From: Oscillatoriales cyanobacterium M59_W2019_021
GTDB lineage: Bacteria; Cyanobacteriota; Cyanobacteriia; Cyanobacteriales; Geitlerinemataceae
DNA length: 42,625 nucleotides
Assembly: GCA_015295945.1 (NCBI GenBank)
Contig: DVED01000006.1
Location: forward strand, 1 to 42,625
Direction of reading: 5' to 3'
The notes under the pieces were generated by a model. It made no database searches. It was not told the origin of the DNA and saw only the letters and a list, made by a program, of their open reading frames with translations. Made by a program: the position numbers and the translations under genes. Numbering within the stretch: the first letter of the stretch is position 1; every line of letters begins with the position of its first letter. Of the stretch, positions 1-8,946 are shown piece after piece.

Positions 1-396
1 ATCGGTTCTAACGCTTCTGGTTTAGTCGATCGAATTGATAATTTTGAGGAACCTGACTTTTTTGGAGAGTCTAAATTTGTGTTTGAGAAGGGAGTTTTAG
101 TGGGCATTCAAAACTATGTTTGGAATGGCATCAAAGCGGGACGCAGTTCGTATGCTGAGGAAATCTTTACGATCGATGCGAACTCTCCCTTTGCTTCCCT
201 GAGTGCGGAGGGAGGTATTTGTGCGGAGGAAACCTGTTTGAACGTATCGATCTCTCGCTCCGCTCTACCCATTCACTATTTCACGATCGAACCTTGGAAA
301 AATCCCAATTCCCACAACGTTCCCGAACCCACTTCCCTATTGGCATCGGGTTTGGCATTGGGGGGTTTCCTCCTCCAGAAAAGAATGGCTCGTTAA
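1..396 (+). CDS. PEP-CTERM surface protein, C-terminal part
   Basis: The reading frame is open from the first base of the window, so this is the 3' end of a longer gene. The last residues carry a PEP-CTERM sorting signal: VPEPTS, then a hydrophobic stretch (LLASGLALGGFLL), then a short basic tail (QKRMAR). Such proteins are exported and processed at the tail by an exosortase, which is not in this window. The rest of the visible 131 residues has two cysteines (ICAEETC) but no domain I recognise. An ATG at 79 is probably internal, because the frame upstream of it also reads as protein. The sorting signal is directly visible; the function of the mature protein is unknown. Confidence 0.85.
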   Translation: MGSNASGLVDRIDNFEEPDFFGESKFVFEKGVLVGIQNYVWNGIKAGRSSYAEEIFTIDANSPFASLSAEGGICAEETCLNVSISRSALPIHYFTIEPWKNPNSHNVPEPTSLLASGLALGGFLLQKRMAR

Positions 397-438
397 ATTG
401 TGTTAAGTTAAATCCCGTAGGTTCGATCGAATGGCACC

Positions 439-1956
439 ATGGCGAGAGATTTGCGGGGATTTCTGAAACTCCTGGAAGACCGGGGACAACTGCGGCGGAT
501 TTCGGCATTGGTCGATCCGGATTTGGAGATTGCCGAGATTTCTAACCGGATGCTGCAAGCGGGCGGTCCGGGTCTGTTGTTCGAGAATGTCAAGGGAGCA
601 AAGTATCCGGTGGCAGTGAACCTGTTGGGGACGGAGGAACGGGTTTGCTGGGCGATGAATATGCAGCGACCCCAGGAATTGGAAGAACTGGGTAAAAAAT
701 TGGGGATGTTGCAACAACCCAAACCGCCGAAAAAAATATCCCAGGCGATCGAATTTGGCAAGGTTCTTTTCGATGTGGTTAAAGCCAAACCGGGACGCAA
801 TTTCTTCCCCCCCTGCCAGCAAGTGGTTCTCGAAGGCGACGATCTCGATTTAACCCAAATTCCCATGATTCGCCCCTATCCCGGCGATGCGGGTAAAATT
901 ATTACCCTGGGTTTAGTCATTACCAAAGACTGCGAAACGGGGACGCCGAATGTGGGGGTCTATCGGTTGCAGTTGCGGTCGAAAAACACGATGACGGTAC
1001 ATTGGCTGTCGGTTCGTGGGGGAGCGAGACACCTGCGGAAAGCGGCGGAACGGGGACAAAAACTGGAAATTGCGATCGCCCTCGGTGTCGATCCTCTCAT
1101 TATTATGGCAGCAGCCACCCCCATTCCCGTAGATCTCTCAGAATGGCTATTTGCCGGACTCTACGGCGGTTCTGGGGTTCCCCTGGCGAAGTGCAAAACC
1201 GTGGATTTGGAAGTGCCTGCCGATTCGGAATTCGTGTTGGAAGGAACGATTACCCCCGGCGAAATGCTACCCGACGGACCGTTTGGGGATCATATGGGAT
1301 ATTACGGCGGCGTGGAGGATTCTCCCCTCATTCGCTTCCACTGCATGACCCATCGCAAAGATCCGATTTATTTAACCACATTTAGCGGTCGTCCCCCCAA
1401 AGAAGAAGCGATGATGGCGATCGCTCTCAACCGCATTTATACCCCGATTTTGCGACAGCAAGTCTCGGAAATTGTAGACTTTTTCCTACCGATGGAAGCC
1501 CTCAGTTATAAGGCAGCGATTATTTCGATCGACAAAGCCTATCCCGGACAAGCCAGACGGGCGGCATTAGCGTTTTGGAGTGCCCTGCCCCAATTTACCT
1601 ACACCAAATTCGTCATTGTGGTAGATAAGGAAATCAACATTCGCGATCCCCGTCAGGTGGTATGGGCAATTTCCTCTAAAGTTGACCCCTCTCGCGATGT
1701 TTTTATTCTCCCAAATACCCCCTTCGATACCTTAGATTTTGCCAGCGAAAAAATCGGACTCGGCGGACGCATGGGTATCGACGCCACGACGAAAATCCCC
1801 CCGGAAACGGAACACGAATGGGGCGAAGTGTTGGAATCTGATGCGGATGTGGCGGCAATGGTCGATCGGCGGTGGGCGGAATATGGGTTAGACGATGTGG
1901 ATTTAACCGCCGTCGATCCCAATAAGTTTGGGTACGATGTTCGATCAAGTCGGTAG
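439..1956 (+). CDS. ubiD: UbiD-family prenylated-FMN decarboxylase
   Basis: This 505-residue protein matches the UbiD family in length and motifs. It starts with ARDLRGFLKLLEDRGQLRRI, has the NVGVYRLQ segment near residue 173 and the central glutamate-rich block LEGTITPGE...PFGDHMGYYG near residues 270-292, and ends with a typical GGRMGIDATTK region. UbiD enzymes use prenylated FMN to decarboxylate aromatic acids. In cyanobacteria a UbiD homologue is expected to act on the 4-hydroxy-3-polyprenylbenzoate intermediate of plastoquinone synthesis; that substrate is inferred from the family. The flavin prenyltransferase UbiX is not nearby. The ATG at 439 gives the family's usual N-terminus. The stop codon TAG (1954-1956) lies inside an interspersed repeat that begins at 1952, so the last residues may have been altered by the repeat's arrival. 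Confidence 0.93.
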   Translation: MARDLRGFLKLLEDRGQLRRISALVDPDLEIAEISNRMLQAGGPGLLFENVKGAKYPVAVNLLGTEERVCWAMNMQRPQELEELGKKLGMLQQPKPPKKISQAIEFGKVLFDVVKAKPGRNFFPPCQQVVLEGDDLDLTQIPMIRPYPGDAGKIITLGLVITKDCETGTPNVGVYRLQLRSKNTMTVHWLSVRGGARHLRKAAERGQKLEIAIALGVDPLIIMAAATPIPVDLSEWLFAGLYGGSGVPLAKCKTVDLEVPADSEFVLEGTITPGEMLPDGPFGDHMGYYGGVEDSPLIRFHCMTHRKDPIYLTTFSGRPPKEEAMMAIALNRIYTPILRQQVSEIVDFFLPMEALSYKAAIISIDKAYPGQARRAALAFWSALPQFTYTKFVIVVDKEINIRDPRQVVWAISSKVDPSRDVFILPNTPFDTLDFASEKIGLGGRMGIDATTKIPPETEHEWGEVLESDADVAAMVDRRWAEYGLDDVDLTAVDPNKFGYDVRSSR

Positions 1957-1984
1957 GGTGTGTTGAGGCACGAAACGCACCATT
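1952..1984 (+). repeat. Interspersed repeat family A, copy 1
   Basis: A 33-base element beginning GGTAGGGTGTGTTGAGGCAC and ending ACGCACCATT. Close copies are at 10908-10939 and 40227-40259, and a diverged copy on the other strand is at 25025-25057. This copy contains the ubiD stop codon. Confidence 0.8.
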
Positions 1985-1988
1985 GGGT

Positions 1989-2054
1989 GTAGGGGCATTT
2001 GGGCAGTCGATCTCAGGCAAAATTCAGGCTCTATCCTCCCAATGCTTCGCCCTT
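1989..2054 (+). repeat. Interspersed repeat family B, degraded copy
   Basis: The segment begins GTAGGGGCATTT and ends AATGCTTCGCCC. The same outer blocks occur at 9832-9883 (GTAGGGGCAAAGCATTT ... AAATGCTTCGCCC). The left and right ends are partly inverted repeats of each other. This copy lies directly behind repeat A in the ubiD/nucleotidyltransferase gap. Confidence 0.5.
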
Positions 2055-2104
2055 TCTAACCGTTGGAAATCCTAGTCGTGAGTTGATGGGATATCGCTAA
2101 ATTG

Positions 2105-2968
2105 ATGCTTTCAAAATATTCTTTTCCCCAACGCTTGATCGCTCCAGGATACCGCCCTCAATCGGAAGATAAAACGCCTGAAGCAGATGCTGCCGATTTC
2201 GATTTACTCAGACAACTGACGAACGCACAACGCTGGCAAATGGGGGCAAAACTGACTCGTTGGGCGAAAACTGTTTCGTTGAGGGGAATGCGAAAAGCTA
2301 ACGAAACGACATTTTCCGAACGATTTGCCCGATCGATTTTAGGCGACAAATGGTTGCCTTGTTTGACCCCCACGAGCGATCCTTCTATGTGGATTCAAGA
2401 TCCCAGTGCAATTGCCAAATTACTACACGCTATTTTAACCGAACTGGAGATTTCTTATTACATTACCGGAGGGGTGGCGGCAATTGTTTACGGAGAACCG
2501 AGAACGACGCGAGATTTAGATGTGGTGATCGAACTCGATCGAAACAAGATTTTGCCATTGGTCGAAAAGCTGCAACACGATGAGTTCTACTGTCCTCCCG
2601 GTGCGGTTGATGAGATTCTAACGGGACGGGGAAAAACCTTAAGCGTCACCCATATGACGCAAATTCTCAATGCCGATATTGTGGTAAATGGTCATAGCGA
2701 GTTTGATCGGGCAAAAATGGCACGGCGACGCTGGGAAGCTTTGGATGAAGCGGGAATCGAACGGTTTTGGCTGGCTTCTCCTGAAGATGTGATTTTAGCC
2801 AAGCTATTATGGCGAAAACAGTCGGGTTCTCAAAAGCAATGGAACGATATTCTGGGGATTTTGAAAGTTCAGCTCGAAGCGTTGGATTATGAGTATTTAG
2901 CACGATGGGCAAAAAGATTGGAAATTCAGAGGGATTTCGATCGGGCTTTAATCGAAGCCGGAATTTAA
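2105..2968 (+). CDS. Nucleotidyltransferase-fold protein with extra N-terminal domain
   Basis: A 287-residue protein. The C-terminal half carries a nucleotidyltransferase signature like that of AbiEii/MNT-type proteins: ITGGVAAIVYGEPRTTRDLD near residues 117-136, with the Asp-Leu-Asp pair expected to bind metal, then DVILAKLLW near residue 228. The first roughly 85 residues form a separate charged helical segment (LLRQLTNAQRWQMGAKLTRW ... ARSILGDKW) resembling small proteins that I recall being encoded just upstream of similar nucleotidyltransferases in cyanobacteria. This looks like a fusion of such a pair. Related proteins are often toxin-antitoxin or abortive-infection components, but no partner gene is adjacent and the biological role is unknown. 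The start is ATG 2105 or TTG 2102; no strong ribosome binding site separates them. Confidence 0.75.
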   Translation: MLSKYSFPQRLIAPGYRPQSEDKTPEADAADFDLLRQLTNAQRWQMGAKLTRWAKTVSLRGMRKANETTFSERFARSILGDKWLPCLTPTSDPSMWIQDPSAIAKLLHAILTELEISYYITGGVAAIVYGEPRTTRDLDVVIELDRNKILPLVEKLQHDEFYCPPGAVDEILTGRGKTLSVTHMTQILNADIVVNGHSEFDRAKMARRRWEALDEAGIERFWLASPEDVILAKLLWRKQSGSQKQWNDILGILKVQLEALDYEYLARWAKRLEIQRDFDRALIEAGI

Positions 2969-3320
2969 ATTGGGAAGTTGCCGTCGGGAAAAATTGGTTC
3001 TCCCAACTCGGACTTCGCGAAATACACCCCATTTTTTGCCTTATTTATTGAGAATAGAGTCAATTAATCAACGGATTGACGGGGCTTTTCGGATGTGCTA
3101 ATCTAAATCTGGGGCGAAGCTTTGACTACTTATCGTACATTAAACAATTTCGGGAATTGAGAAAGATTTCCCCGTCGCCATCTGATGTCATTATCCGGAG
3201 AATCTGTAGAGATGTCGGGTGGTGGGTTACGGCACGGATTCAAACGGACTGTTTTTTCCGACAAATCATCTGGGTGCTTAACCCACCTACGAAATATAAG
3301 CTGACGGCTAAATGCTGATG
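2969..3320. other. Intergenic stretch with a palindromic repeat remnant
   Basis: No convincing gene. An 80-codon frame (3076-3318) is open but its C-terminal half is a translation of the repeat around 3221-3287, and the rest has no recognisable motif. A TTTATT-rich segment follows the nucleotidyltransferase gene; no terminator hairpin was found. Confidence 0.6.
3221..3287. repeat. Short element with GGTGGGTTA inverted ends
   Basis: GGTGGGTTA at 3221-3229 and its exact complement TAACCCACC at 3279-3287 flank 49 bases. The arrangement resembles the small non-autonomous palindromic repeats common in cyanobacterial gaps. Only one copy was seen in this window, so the class is inferred. Confidence 0.5.
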
Positions 3321-3848
3321 CTACAACGAATTTAGGCTGGCGATATAGACCCTTCCTGTTAATCCAGAATGGGCGTGGGTCGCAATACCGCGATCGTCCA
3401 TTCCCAACTTTTTCGCTAGATTCAAACTGGCAATATTATCTTCGTGACAGTAGGCTCGAATTTCGTCAATCTCTCCGGACGATCGCAATGCGTCAAACAG
3501 GGCAGTCATCGCTTCTAGGGCATAACCTCGACGTCGATAGGGAGAATTAATACTGTAATAGCATTCGACAACCTGGGGTTCGTAGGGAGAAAAACCGCAC
3601 GATCCGATGTATTCGTTAGAGTCGGCAAGGGCGATCACATAGGCAGGAATAATATTTTCAGAATCGTATGCCGAAATCACAAAATCAAAGAGATCGGTTG
3701 CTCCTTTTTCGGTTTTTTGCTCCTCGGAAAACGCCAAGTAGCGAGTTGATTCGGGATCGAGCATAAAGTCGAGATAAGCGGGTAAATCTGGCGGGATAAA
3801 TCGCCGAATGACCAGTCGAGAAGTCTGGAGGGGAACAGAAATTGTCAT
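3321..3848 (-). CDS. RimJ/RimL-type GNAT acetyltransferase
   Basis: A 175-residue GNAT protein. It opens with the RimJ/RimL-like TSRLVIRRF and has the acetyl-CoA binding segment YRRRGYALEAMTALFDAL near residues 104-121 (R/Q-x-x-G-x-A pattern), followed by ENxAS-type DNIASLNLAKKLGM. Members acetylate protein N-termini or small molecules; the substrate here is unknown. It lies 15 bases downstream of tRNA-Arg on the same strand, so read-through from the tRNA promoter is possible although a T-run follows the tRNA. The start ATG fits the family N-terminus. Confidence 0.85.
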   Translation of the reverse strand: MTISVPLQTSRLVIRRFIPPDLPAYLDFMLDPESTRYLAFSEEQKTEKGATDLFDFVISAYDSENIIPAYVIALADSNEYIGSCGFSPYEPQVVECYYSINSPYRRRGYALEAMTALFDALRSSGEIDEIRAYCHEDNIASLNLAKKLGMDDRGIATHAHSGLTGRVYIASLNSL

Positions 3849-3863
3849 GATAGGGATAAAAAA

Positions 3864-3937
3864 CGGGACTGGGCGGACTTGAACCGCCGACCTAGCGCTT
3901 AGGAGGCGCTTGCTCTATCCATCTGAGCCACAGCCCC
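3864..3937 (-). tRNA. tRNA-Arg (anticodon CCT)
   Basis: On the minus strand the acceptor GGGGCTG pairs with CAGTCCC (one G-U), followed by discriminator G. The D arm GCTCAGATGGATAGAGC, anticodon stem AGCGC/GCGCT with loop CTCCTAA, and T arm GGCGG-TTCAAGT-CCGCC are all complete. The anticodon CCT reads AGG arginine codons. CCA is not encoded. A TTTTTT run follows at 3857-3862 and may terminate transcription. Confidence 0.96.
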
Positions 3938-3997
3938 GGGTCTAGAGTTATGATAACAGCTAGACAAGAGATCGCCCAGTCCGCCATCGATCGAACC

Positions 3998-5295
<1,298 letters not shown>

Positions 5296-5427
5296 ATGGT
5301 TGAGCCATTAACCGTGGTTGCCCTGGCGTTTAGCACCGCGAAAGCCGTCGCCAATTCAGAACCCGACAAAAAGTTTGTGGAAGGAGTCATCGGTAAGGTT
5401 GCCGAGAATTTCACCGAGGCGGATTGA
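5296..5427 (+). CDS. Small protein truncated by a repeat element
   Basis: A 43-residue frame, MVEPLTVVALAFSTAKAVAN... ending FTEAD. It is preceded by GGAGAG at 5282-5287 with 8 bases to the ATG, a good ribosome binding site. The composition, a hydrophobic N-terminal helix then a charged helix, looks like real protein. The last codons (GCG GAT TGA) lie inside the MITE-like element at 5418-5475, so the stop codon appears to be supplied by the inserted repeat and the original gene was probably longer. I do not recognise the family. Confidence 0.55.
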   Translation: MVEPLTVVALAFSTAKAVANSEPDKKFVEGVIGKVAENFTEAD

Positions 5428-5475
5428 CGATCTCGCCTAGGGGATATACTCATGAGAACGCAGCCCTTACCCACC
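5418..5475 (-). repeat. MITE-like element, partial inverted copy
   Basis: These 58 bases match, on the opposite strand, the 68-bp element at 9673-9740 with about seven differences. Shared blocks include GGCGGATTGACGATCT and CTCATGAGA. The outer GGTGGGCAA of one end is missing here; the other end is TTACCCACC. The missing end abuts the small gene at 5296-5427. Confidence 0.75.
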
Positions 5476-5509
5476 CTACAAAAGCTACAAACTTATTCTT
5501 AAAACCCCT

Positions 5510-6331
5510 CTACTCGGCAACGTGCAAGCGGCGACTGATTGCCGCAATGCCTCCTTCTCGGACAATAATGGCAGAAACCCAGTAATCCCCGGTTTCCTCC
5601 GAGGCTTTCCCCACTTTAAAAATCCCTCCGGCGGGCAATCCTTCCAGTTCGAGTTCGCCAGGATCGAGGTAACTCTCGAAGTTGGCGGGTTCTTCTAATG
5701 CCGTACCCAAGAGAAAGTCTTTATCCAGGGGTTCGGAGACGATCGCATCGAAGTAGTATTGCGATTCGGGGGCGACGGTTTCGGGTAAGCGAACGGTAAG
5801 TTCGGGGGGATTTTCGCCGGAGGTGAGTTGCGATTCTTCGCCGAGGATTTCTTGGCGGACGATTTGACCGTTGCGGTAGTGTTGGCGCGATCGCAAGGTG
5901 GCATTCAGGGCAAATTCTCGATTTTCCCAAACCTCAGTTCCGGTAATGTGGGTGGTGGTTTCGGCGACGATTTCGTCCCCTTGGGTTTCCCAAGACACCA
6001 ATTCGGTGCGGTAGTTCAGTTGAGAATAACGTTCCCACGCCGCTTGTAACGCCTCGGTCAGGGTCTTACGCGTCCACCCGTCGCTGTGGGTAAAATCGGA
6101 ACTGTAAAAGTCCATCACACCTTTAATGTCCTGGCGATTGGCAGCGGCGTCGATGTCGGAGAGCAATTGCGTCAGTTGGGGGGGGGCGGTTTCCGGAGTA
6201 TCTGCCCGTGCTTCCAGGAAACCGAGACTGCCGAGGGTGCCGAGGGTTAACCCCAAAACGATCGCGATTTGGGGAACCGGACGGACGATGGCACGAAAAA
6301 GGGTCGGGGGGAAAGCAGCGCGGTTACGCAT
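5510..6331 (-). CDS. Exported NTF2-like (SnoaL-type) protein
   Basis: Reading from ATG 6331 gives 273 residues; the open frame continues upstream but without family-like sequence. Residues 1-43 form a basic start and hydrophobic core ending in ARAD, a signal peptide. Residues about 45-160 (LLSDIDAAANRQDIKGVMDFYSSDF, then WTRKTLTEALQAAWERY, then NYRTELVSWE) have the pattern of an NTF2/SnoaL-like cone domain. The C-terminal roughly 110 residues (NPPELTVRLPETVAPESQYY...) look like a beta-rich domain. No catalytic role can be assigned. It is transcribed divergently from murG, sharing a roughly 95-bp promoter gap. Confidence 0.75.
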   Translation of the reverse strand: MRNRAAFPPTLFRAIVRPVPQIAIVLGLTLGTLGSLGFLEARADTPETAPPQLTQLLSDIDAAANRQDIKGVMDFYSSDFTHSDGWTRKTLTEALQAAWERYSQLNYRTELVSWETQGDEIVAETTTHITGTEVWENREFALNATLRSRQHYRNGQIVRQEILGEESQLTSGENPPELTVRLPETVAPESQYYFDAIVSEPLDKDFLLGTALEEPANFESYLDPGELELEGLPAGGIFKVGKASEETGDYWVSAIIVREGGIAAISRRLHVAE

Positions 6332-6427
6332 TAGTGATATCCTACGTATTTGAACGGAACAGGCGATCGTCGCCAGAGCAGATCTCGATCTATCTCGATG
6401 TTCTATCATAACGGAGTCAATGAGAGC

Positions 6428-7510
6428 GTGGCAGAGAACACCCCATCGACAGGCGCACCCCAACGATTGCTGATTGCGGCGAGCGGGACGGGGGGTCATT
6501 TGTTTCCGGCGATCGCCACTGCCAGAGAACTTCGGGACTATCATATCGAATGGTTGGGGGTTCCTGATCGCTTGGAAACTAAATTAGTTCCCGCCGAATA
6601 TCCTTTACATACGATCGCCGTCGAAGGATTTCAGCAACGCTTCGGGTTGGGAACGCTGAAAATTTTCGCCCGGTTGTTGGGTTCGGTGCTAACCTGCCGC
6701 AAGTTATTGCAACAAGGCAAATTCCAAGGCGTATTTACCACCGGAGGATACATCGCCGCCCCCATTTTACTCGCTGCGAGATCGCTCTCGTTGCCCGTCA
6801 TCCTCCACGAATCCAACGCCATGCCGGGGAAAGTTACGCGCTGGTTGAGTCCCTGGTGTACGACCGTTGCTATCGGTTTCGACAAAGCGGCGCAGTATCT
6901 CCCCAAAGCCAACACCGTGCGGGTGGGAACTCCCGTGAGATCGAACTTCCTTTCCCCCGCACCCTGCGACTTACCCATCCCCGCAGAGGTTCCCCTGATC
7001 GTCGTCGTCGGCGGATCTCAGGGGGCGGTTGCCGTCAATCGATTGGTGCGCGAATGCGCCCCCGCATGGTTCGAGGCAGGAGCGTGGGTGGTTCACCTCA
7101 CGGGAGAAAGCGATGCCGACGCCCTATCCCTGGAGCATCCTCAATATTTGGCTTTGCCCTTTTACGACAACATGGCGGGATTGTTGCAACGGGCAGATCT
7201 CGCCGTCAGTCGTGCTGGAGCGGGAACCCTGACGGAACTGGCAGTGACGCAAACTCCGGCAATCCTGATTCCCTATCCCTTCGCCGCCGACGACCACCAA
7301 TTTTACAATGCGTCGGTATTTGCCGAGGCGGGGGCGGCGCTGCTGTTTCGACAGGAAGAACTCACCGCAGAAAAGCTGAATAGTGAGGTTCTGTCCTTGC
7401 TTGAATCTCCAGAAAAACTGCAACAGATGAAGCAAAAAACAGCCAGTTTGGCAGTTCCCGACAGTGCCGAACGATCGGCGCAGTTGGTGCGACGGGCGCT
7501 TAATAAGTAA
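6428..7510 (+). CDS. murG: MurG, lipid II-forming N-acetylglucosaminyltransferase
   Basis: MurG transfers GlcNAc from UDP-GlcNAc to lipid I at the inner face of the plasma membrane, giving lipid II for peptidoglycan. The family motifs are present: LLIAASGTGGHLFPAIATAR (glycine-rich loop, near residue 14), VVGGSQGA in the linker to the C-terminal Rossmann domain, and SRAGAGTLTELAV in the nucleotide-sugar site. I prefer GTG 6428 (AENTPSTGAPQRLL) because cyanobacterial MurG proteins begin shortly before this motif and a GGAG lies at 6413-6416. ATG 6398 is the alternative and adds ten residues. Size, about 360 residues, is normal. Confidence 0.93.
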   Translation: MAENTPSTGAPQRLLIAASGTGGHLFPAIATARELRDYHIEWLGVPDRLETKLVPAEYPLHTIAVEGFQQRFGLGTLKIFARLLGSVLTCRKLLQQGKFQGVFTTGGYIAAPILLAARSLSLPVILHESNAMPGKVTRWLSPWCTTVAIGFDKAAQYLPKANTVRVGTPVRSNFLSPAPCDLPIPAEVPLIVVVGGSQGAVAVNRLVRECAPAWFEAGAWVVHLTGESDADALSLEHPQYLALPFYDNMAGLLQRADLAVSRAGAGTLTELAVTQTPAILIPYPFAADDHQFYNASVFAEAGAALLFRQEELTAEKLNSEVLSLLESPEKLQQMKQKTASLAVPDSAERSAQLVRRALNK

Positions 7511-7785
7511 TACTTTTTAGCCAGTTTCTTAAAGAGTTTTTTGAAAATTTCCGGATCTCTCGTTTGATTGGCTTTAGAGAATGTAGATATATGTAACTTT
7601 GTCCCTTGGTATTTGAGGCGACAAAATCAATCTCTCATACTCATCAAGCTGGGATCGAGGGTGAAAGTTAGCCAACAGGAAACCCAACGAAATGTACCTA
7701 GTGCTGGGTAGTCCCTAGGAGGGAGGTCTCCTAAAACTTCTTTGACAATCTTGGGAAAGTTTGATAGGATTGAGTTTAGTTTTAT
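7511..7785 (-). pseudogene. 5' remnant of an IS4-family transposase gene
   Basis: On the minus strand one frame reads SILSNFPKIVKEVLG, DYPALGTFRWVSCWLTFTLD, PSLMSMRD-stop-FCRLKYQG and LHISTFSKANQTRDPEIFKK. I recognise the N-terminal part of cyanobacterial IS4-type transposases (pattern DYP-L-T, LD-SL-SMRDLF-RL, ISTFSKA). The frame is broken by TGA at 7627-7629 where the family has Leu in MRDLF. The presumed start codon reads ATA (7783-7785). Homology stops at murG after about 93 codons, while a full transposase is over 300, so the catalytic part is deleted. No terminal inverted repeat was found. The assignment is from memory of the family, not a search. Confidence 0.75.
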
Positions 7786-7795
7786 ATAATTCTCA

Positions 7796-7991
7796 TGCCT
7801 TCAGTTTATCAAATCGGAGGCACAGTTTCATGTAGATTTATTAAAAATCAACACCTCTGCAAATTTGGATGTAACAAAATAATACCGAACTGGCAATCGG
7901 ACGCGAACTCGTCCGCAGAGGAATTTCCAAAGAAGAATTGTTCTCGGCTTTCAAGCCCCTTACCTGCGTCAGTATACGGAATTTGGCGTAG
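7796..7991 (+). pseudogene. Possible frameshifted remnant of an unknown gene
   Basis: Two adjacent frames each look protein-like and join at a likely one-base insertion in ACAAAATAATACC near 7876-7886. The first reads FIKSEAQFHVDLLKINTSAN, the second NTELAIGRELVRRGISKEEL followed by FSAFKPL, ending at TAG 7989-7991. No family is recognised. It sits between the transposase remnant and the histidine kinase and may be a gene broken by the same event. Confidence 0.3.
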
Positions 7992-8040
7992 CAAACCGCT
8001 AAGATCTAGATTGAACCTGTCATCGATCGGGGTAGCAAAG

Positions 8041-8946
8041 ATGGATTGGAGTCACTGGATCGCTCTCGGTGTTGGATTGGGGTTGGGGACAATAGCCAGT
8101 AAACTCCCCAAACCCAGCCAACCCCCCGCACCCCGAGAAACGGAACCCGCACCGCCTCCGGCTGCCAACACCGCAGAACTAGAGGCAAAATTAGCGCAAC
8201 TCCAACTCGATGCGGGAGCGATCGCTGATATGATGGCATTTAAAGCGGGATTCCTCGCCCGAGTCTCCCACGAAATTCGATCGCCTCTCAGCAAAATTAT
8301 CAGCACCCACCAAATCATTCTCGCCGATTTGTGTAACGATCCCGAAGAGGAACGGGAATTTCTCGAGCAAGCTAATGTGGCAGCGTTGAAAATGGTGGAA
8401 TTGCTCGATGAAATCATGAAAGTAGCAAAAATCGAGCGGGGAAAATTGCCGCTGAAAATAGAACGGCTGTCCCTAGAAACGGTGTTTGAAGAAGTTTATT
8501 GTTTGACCTATTTGCAAGCGACCGATCGCAACTATCCCTTCAATGTCGAATTTCCCGACGAAAGTATCCAAATCGAAGCCGACTTTAAAATGTTGCGGCA
8601 AATCTTAGTCAATCTCATTCAAAGCGCGATCGATGGCATGGAAGCCGGAACCCTCAATTTCTCTGCCTTCCCAGAAGAAACACAGGTGCGGATTTGGCTG
8701 GATTCCCCCTGTCCGCCGGATGCCTGGAACGATCCGATCGGCTTACTCGAAGAAGAACCAAAACCCGCAGAAGGCAACGCCGTGCAACTCTCTCCTGGTT
8801 TGAGCTTTCTCATGAACCAACTCTTACTCGAAAAAATGGGAGGACGCTTGGAAATCTTAGCGCCCCCCGCCGATGGCGATCCGGCTCACCTCACTCGGAT
8901 TCAATGCTCGCTACCAAGGGCAACTGGCGATCGATCTCCTGCGTAA
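8041..8946 (+). CDS. Degenerate histidine kinase
   Basis: A 301-residue protein starting at ATG 8041 (MDWSHWIALGVGLGLGTIAS, a single N-terminal membrane or signal-anchor helix), then a Pro-rich linker (22-45). A HisKA dimerisation helix follows, with the phospho-acceptor His at about 77 in RVSHEIRSPL. The ATPase domain is eroded. In the N box the usual NxxxNAxK reads NLIQSAID, so the Mg-coordinating Asn is Ser. No DxGxG G1 box is visible. A weak G2-like GLSFLMNQLLLEKMGG remains. The protein may be a phospho-accepting or scaffolding partner, or non-catalytic. The frame is open upstream to 7795 but that part is not family-like. Its last 56 bases overlap the convergent GNAT gene. Confidence 0.8.
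   Translation: MDWSHWIALGVGLGLGTIASKLPKPSQPPAPRETEPAPPPAANTAELEAKLAQLQLDAGAIADMMAFKAGFLARVSHEIRSPLSKIISTHQIILADLCNDPEEEREFLEQANVAALKMVELLDEIMKVAKIERGKLPLKIERLSLETVFEEVYCLTYLQATDRNYPFNVEFPDESIQIEADFKMLRQILVNLIQSAIDGMEAGTLNFSAFPEETQVRIWLDSPCPPDAWNDPIGLLEEEPKPAEGNAVQLSPGLSFLMNQLLLEKMGGRLEILAPPADGDPAHLTRIQCSLPRATGDRSPA

Noticed and set aside
3076-3318. 80-codon frame after the nucleotidyltransferase gene
   Set aside because: The C-terminal half is a translation of a palindromic repeat and there is no ribosome binding site or known family.
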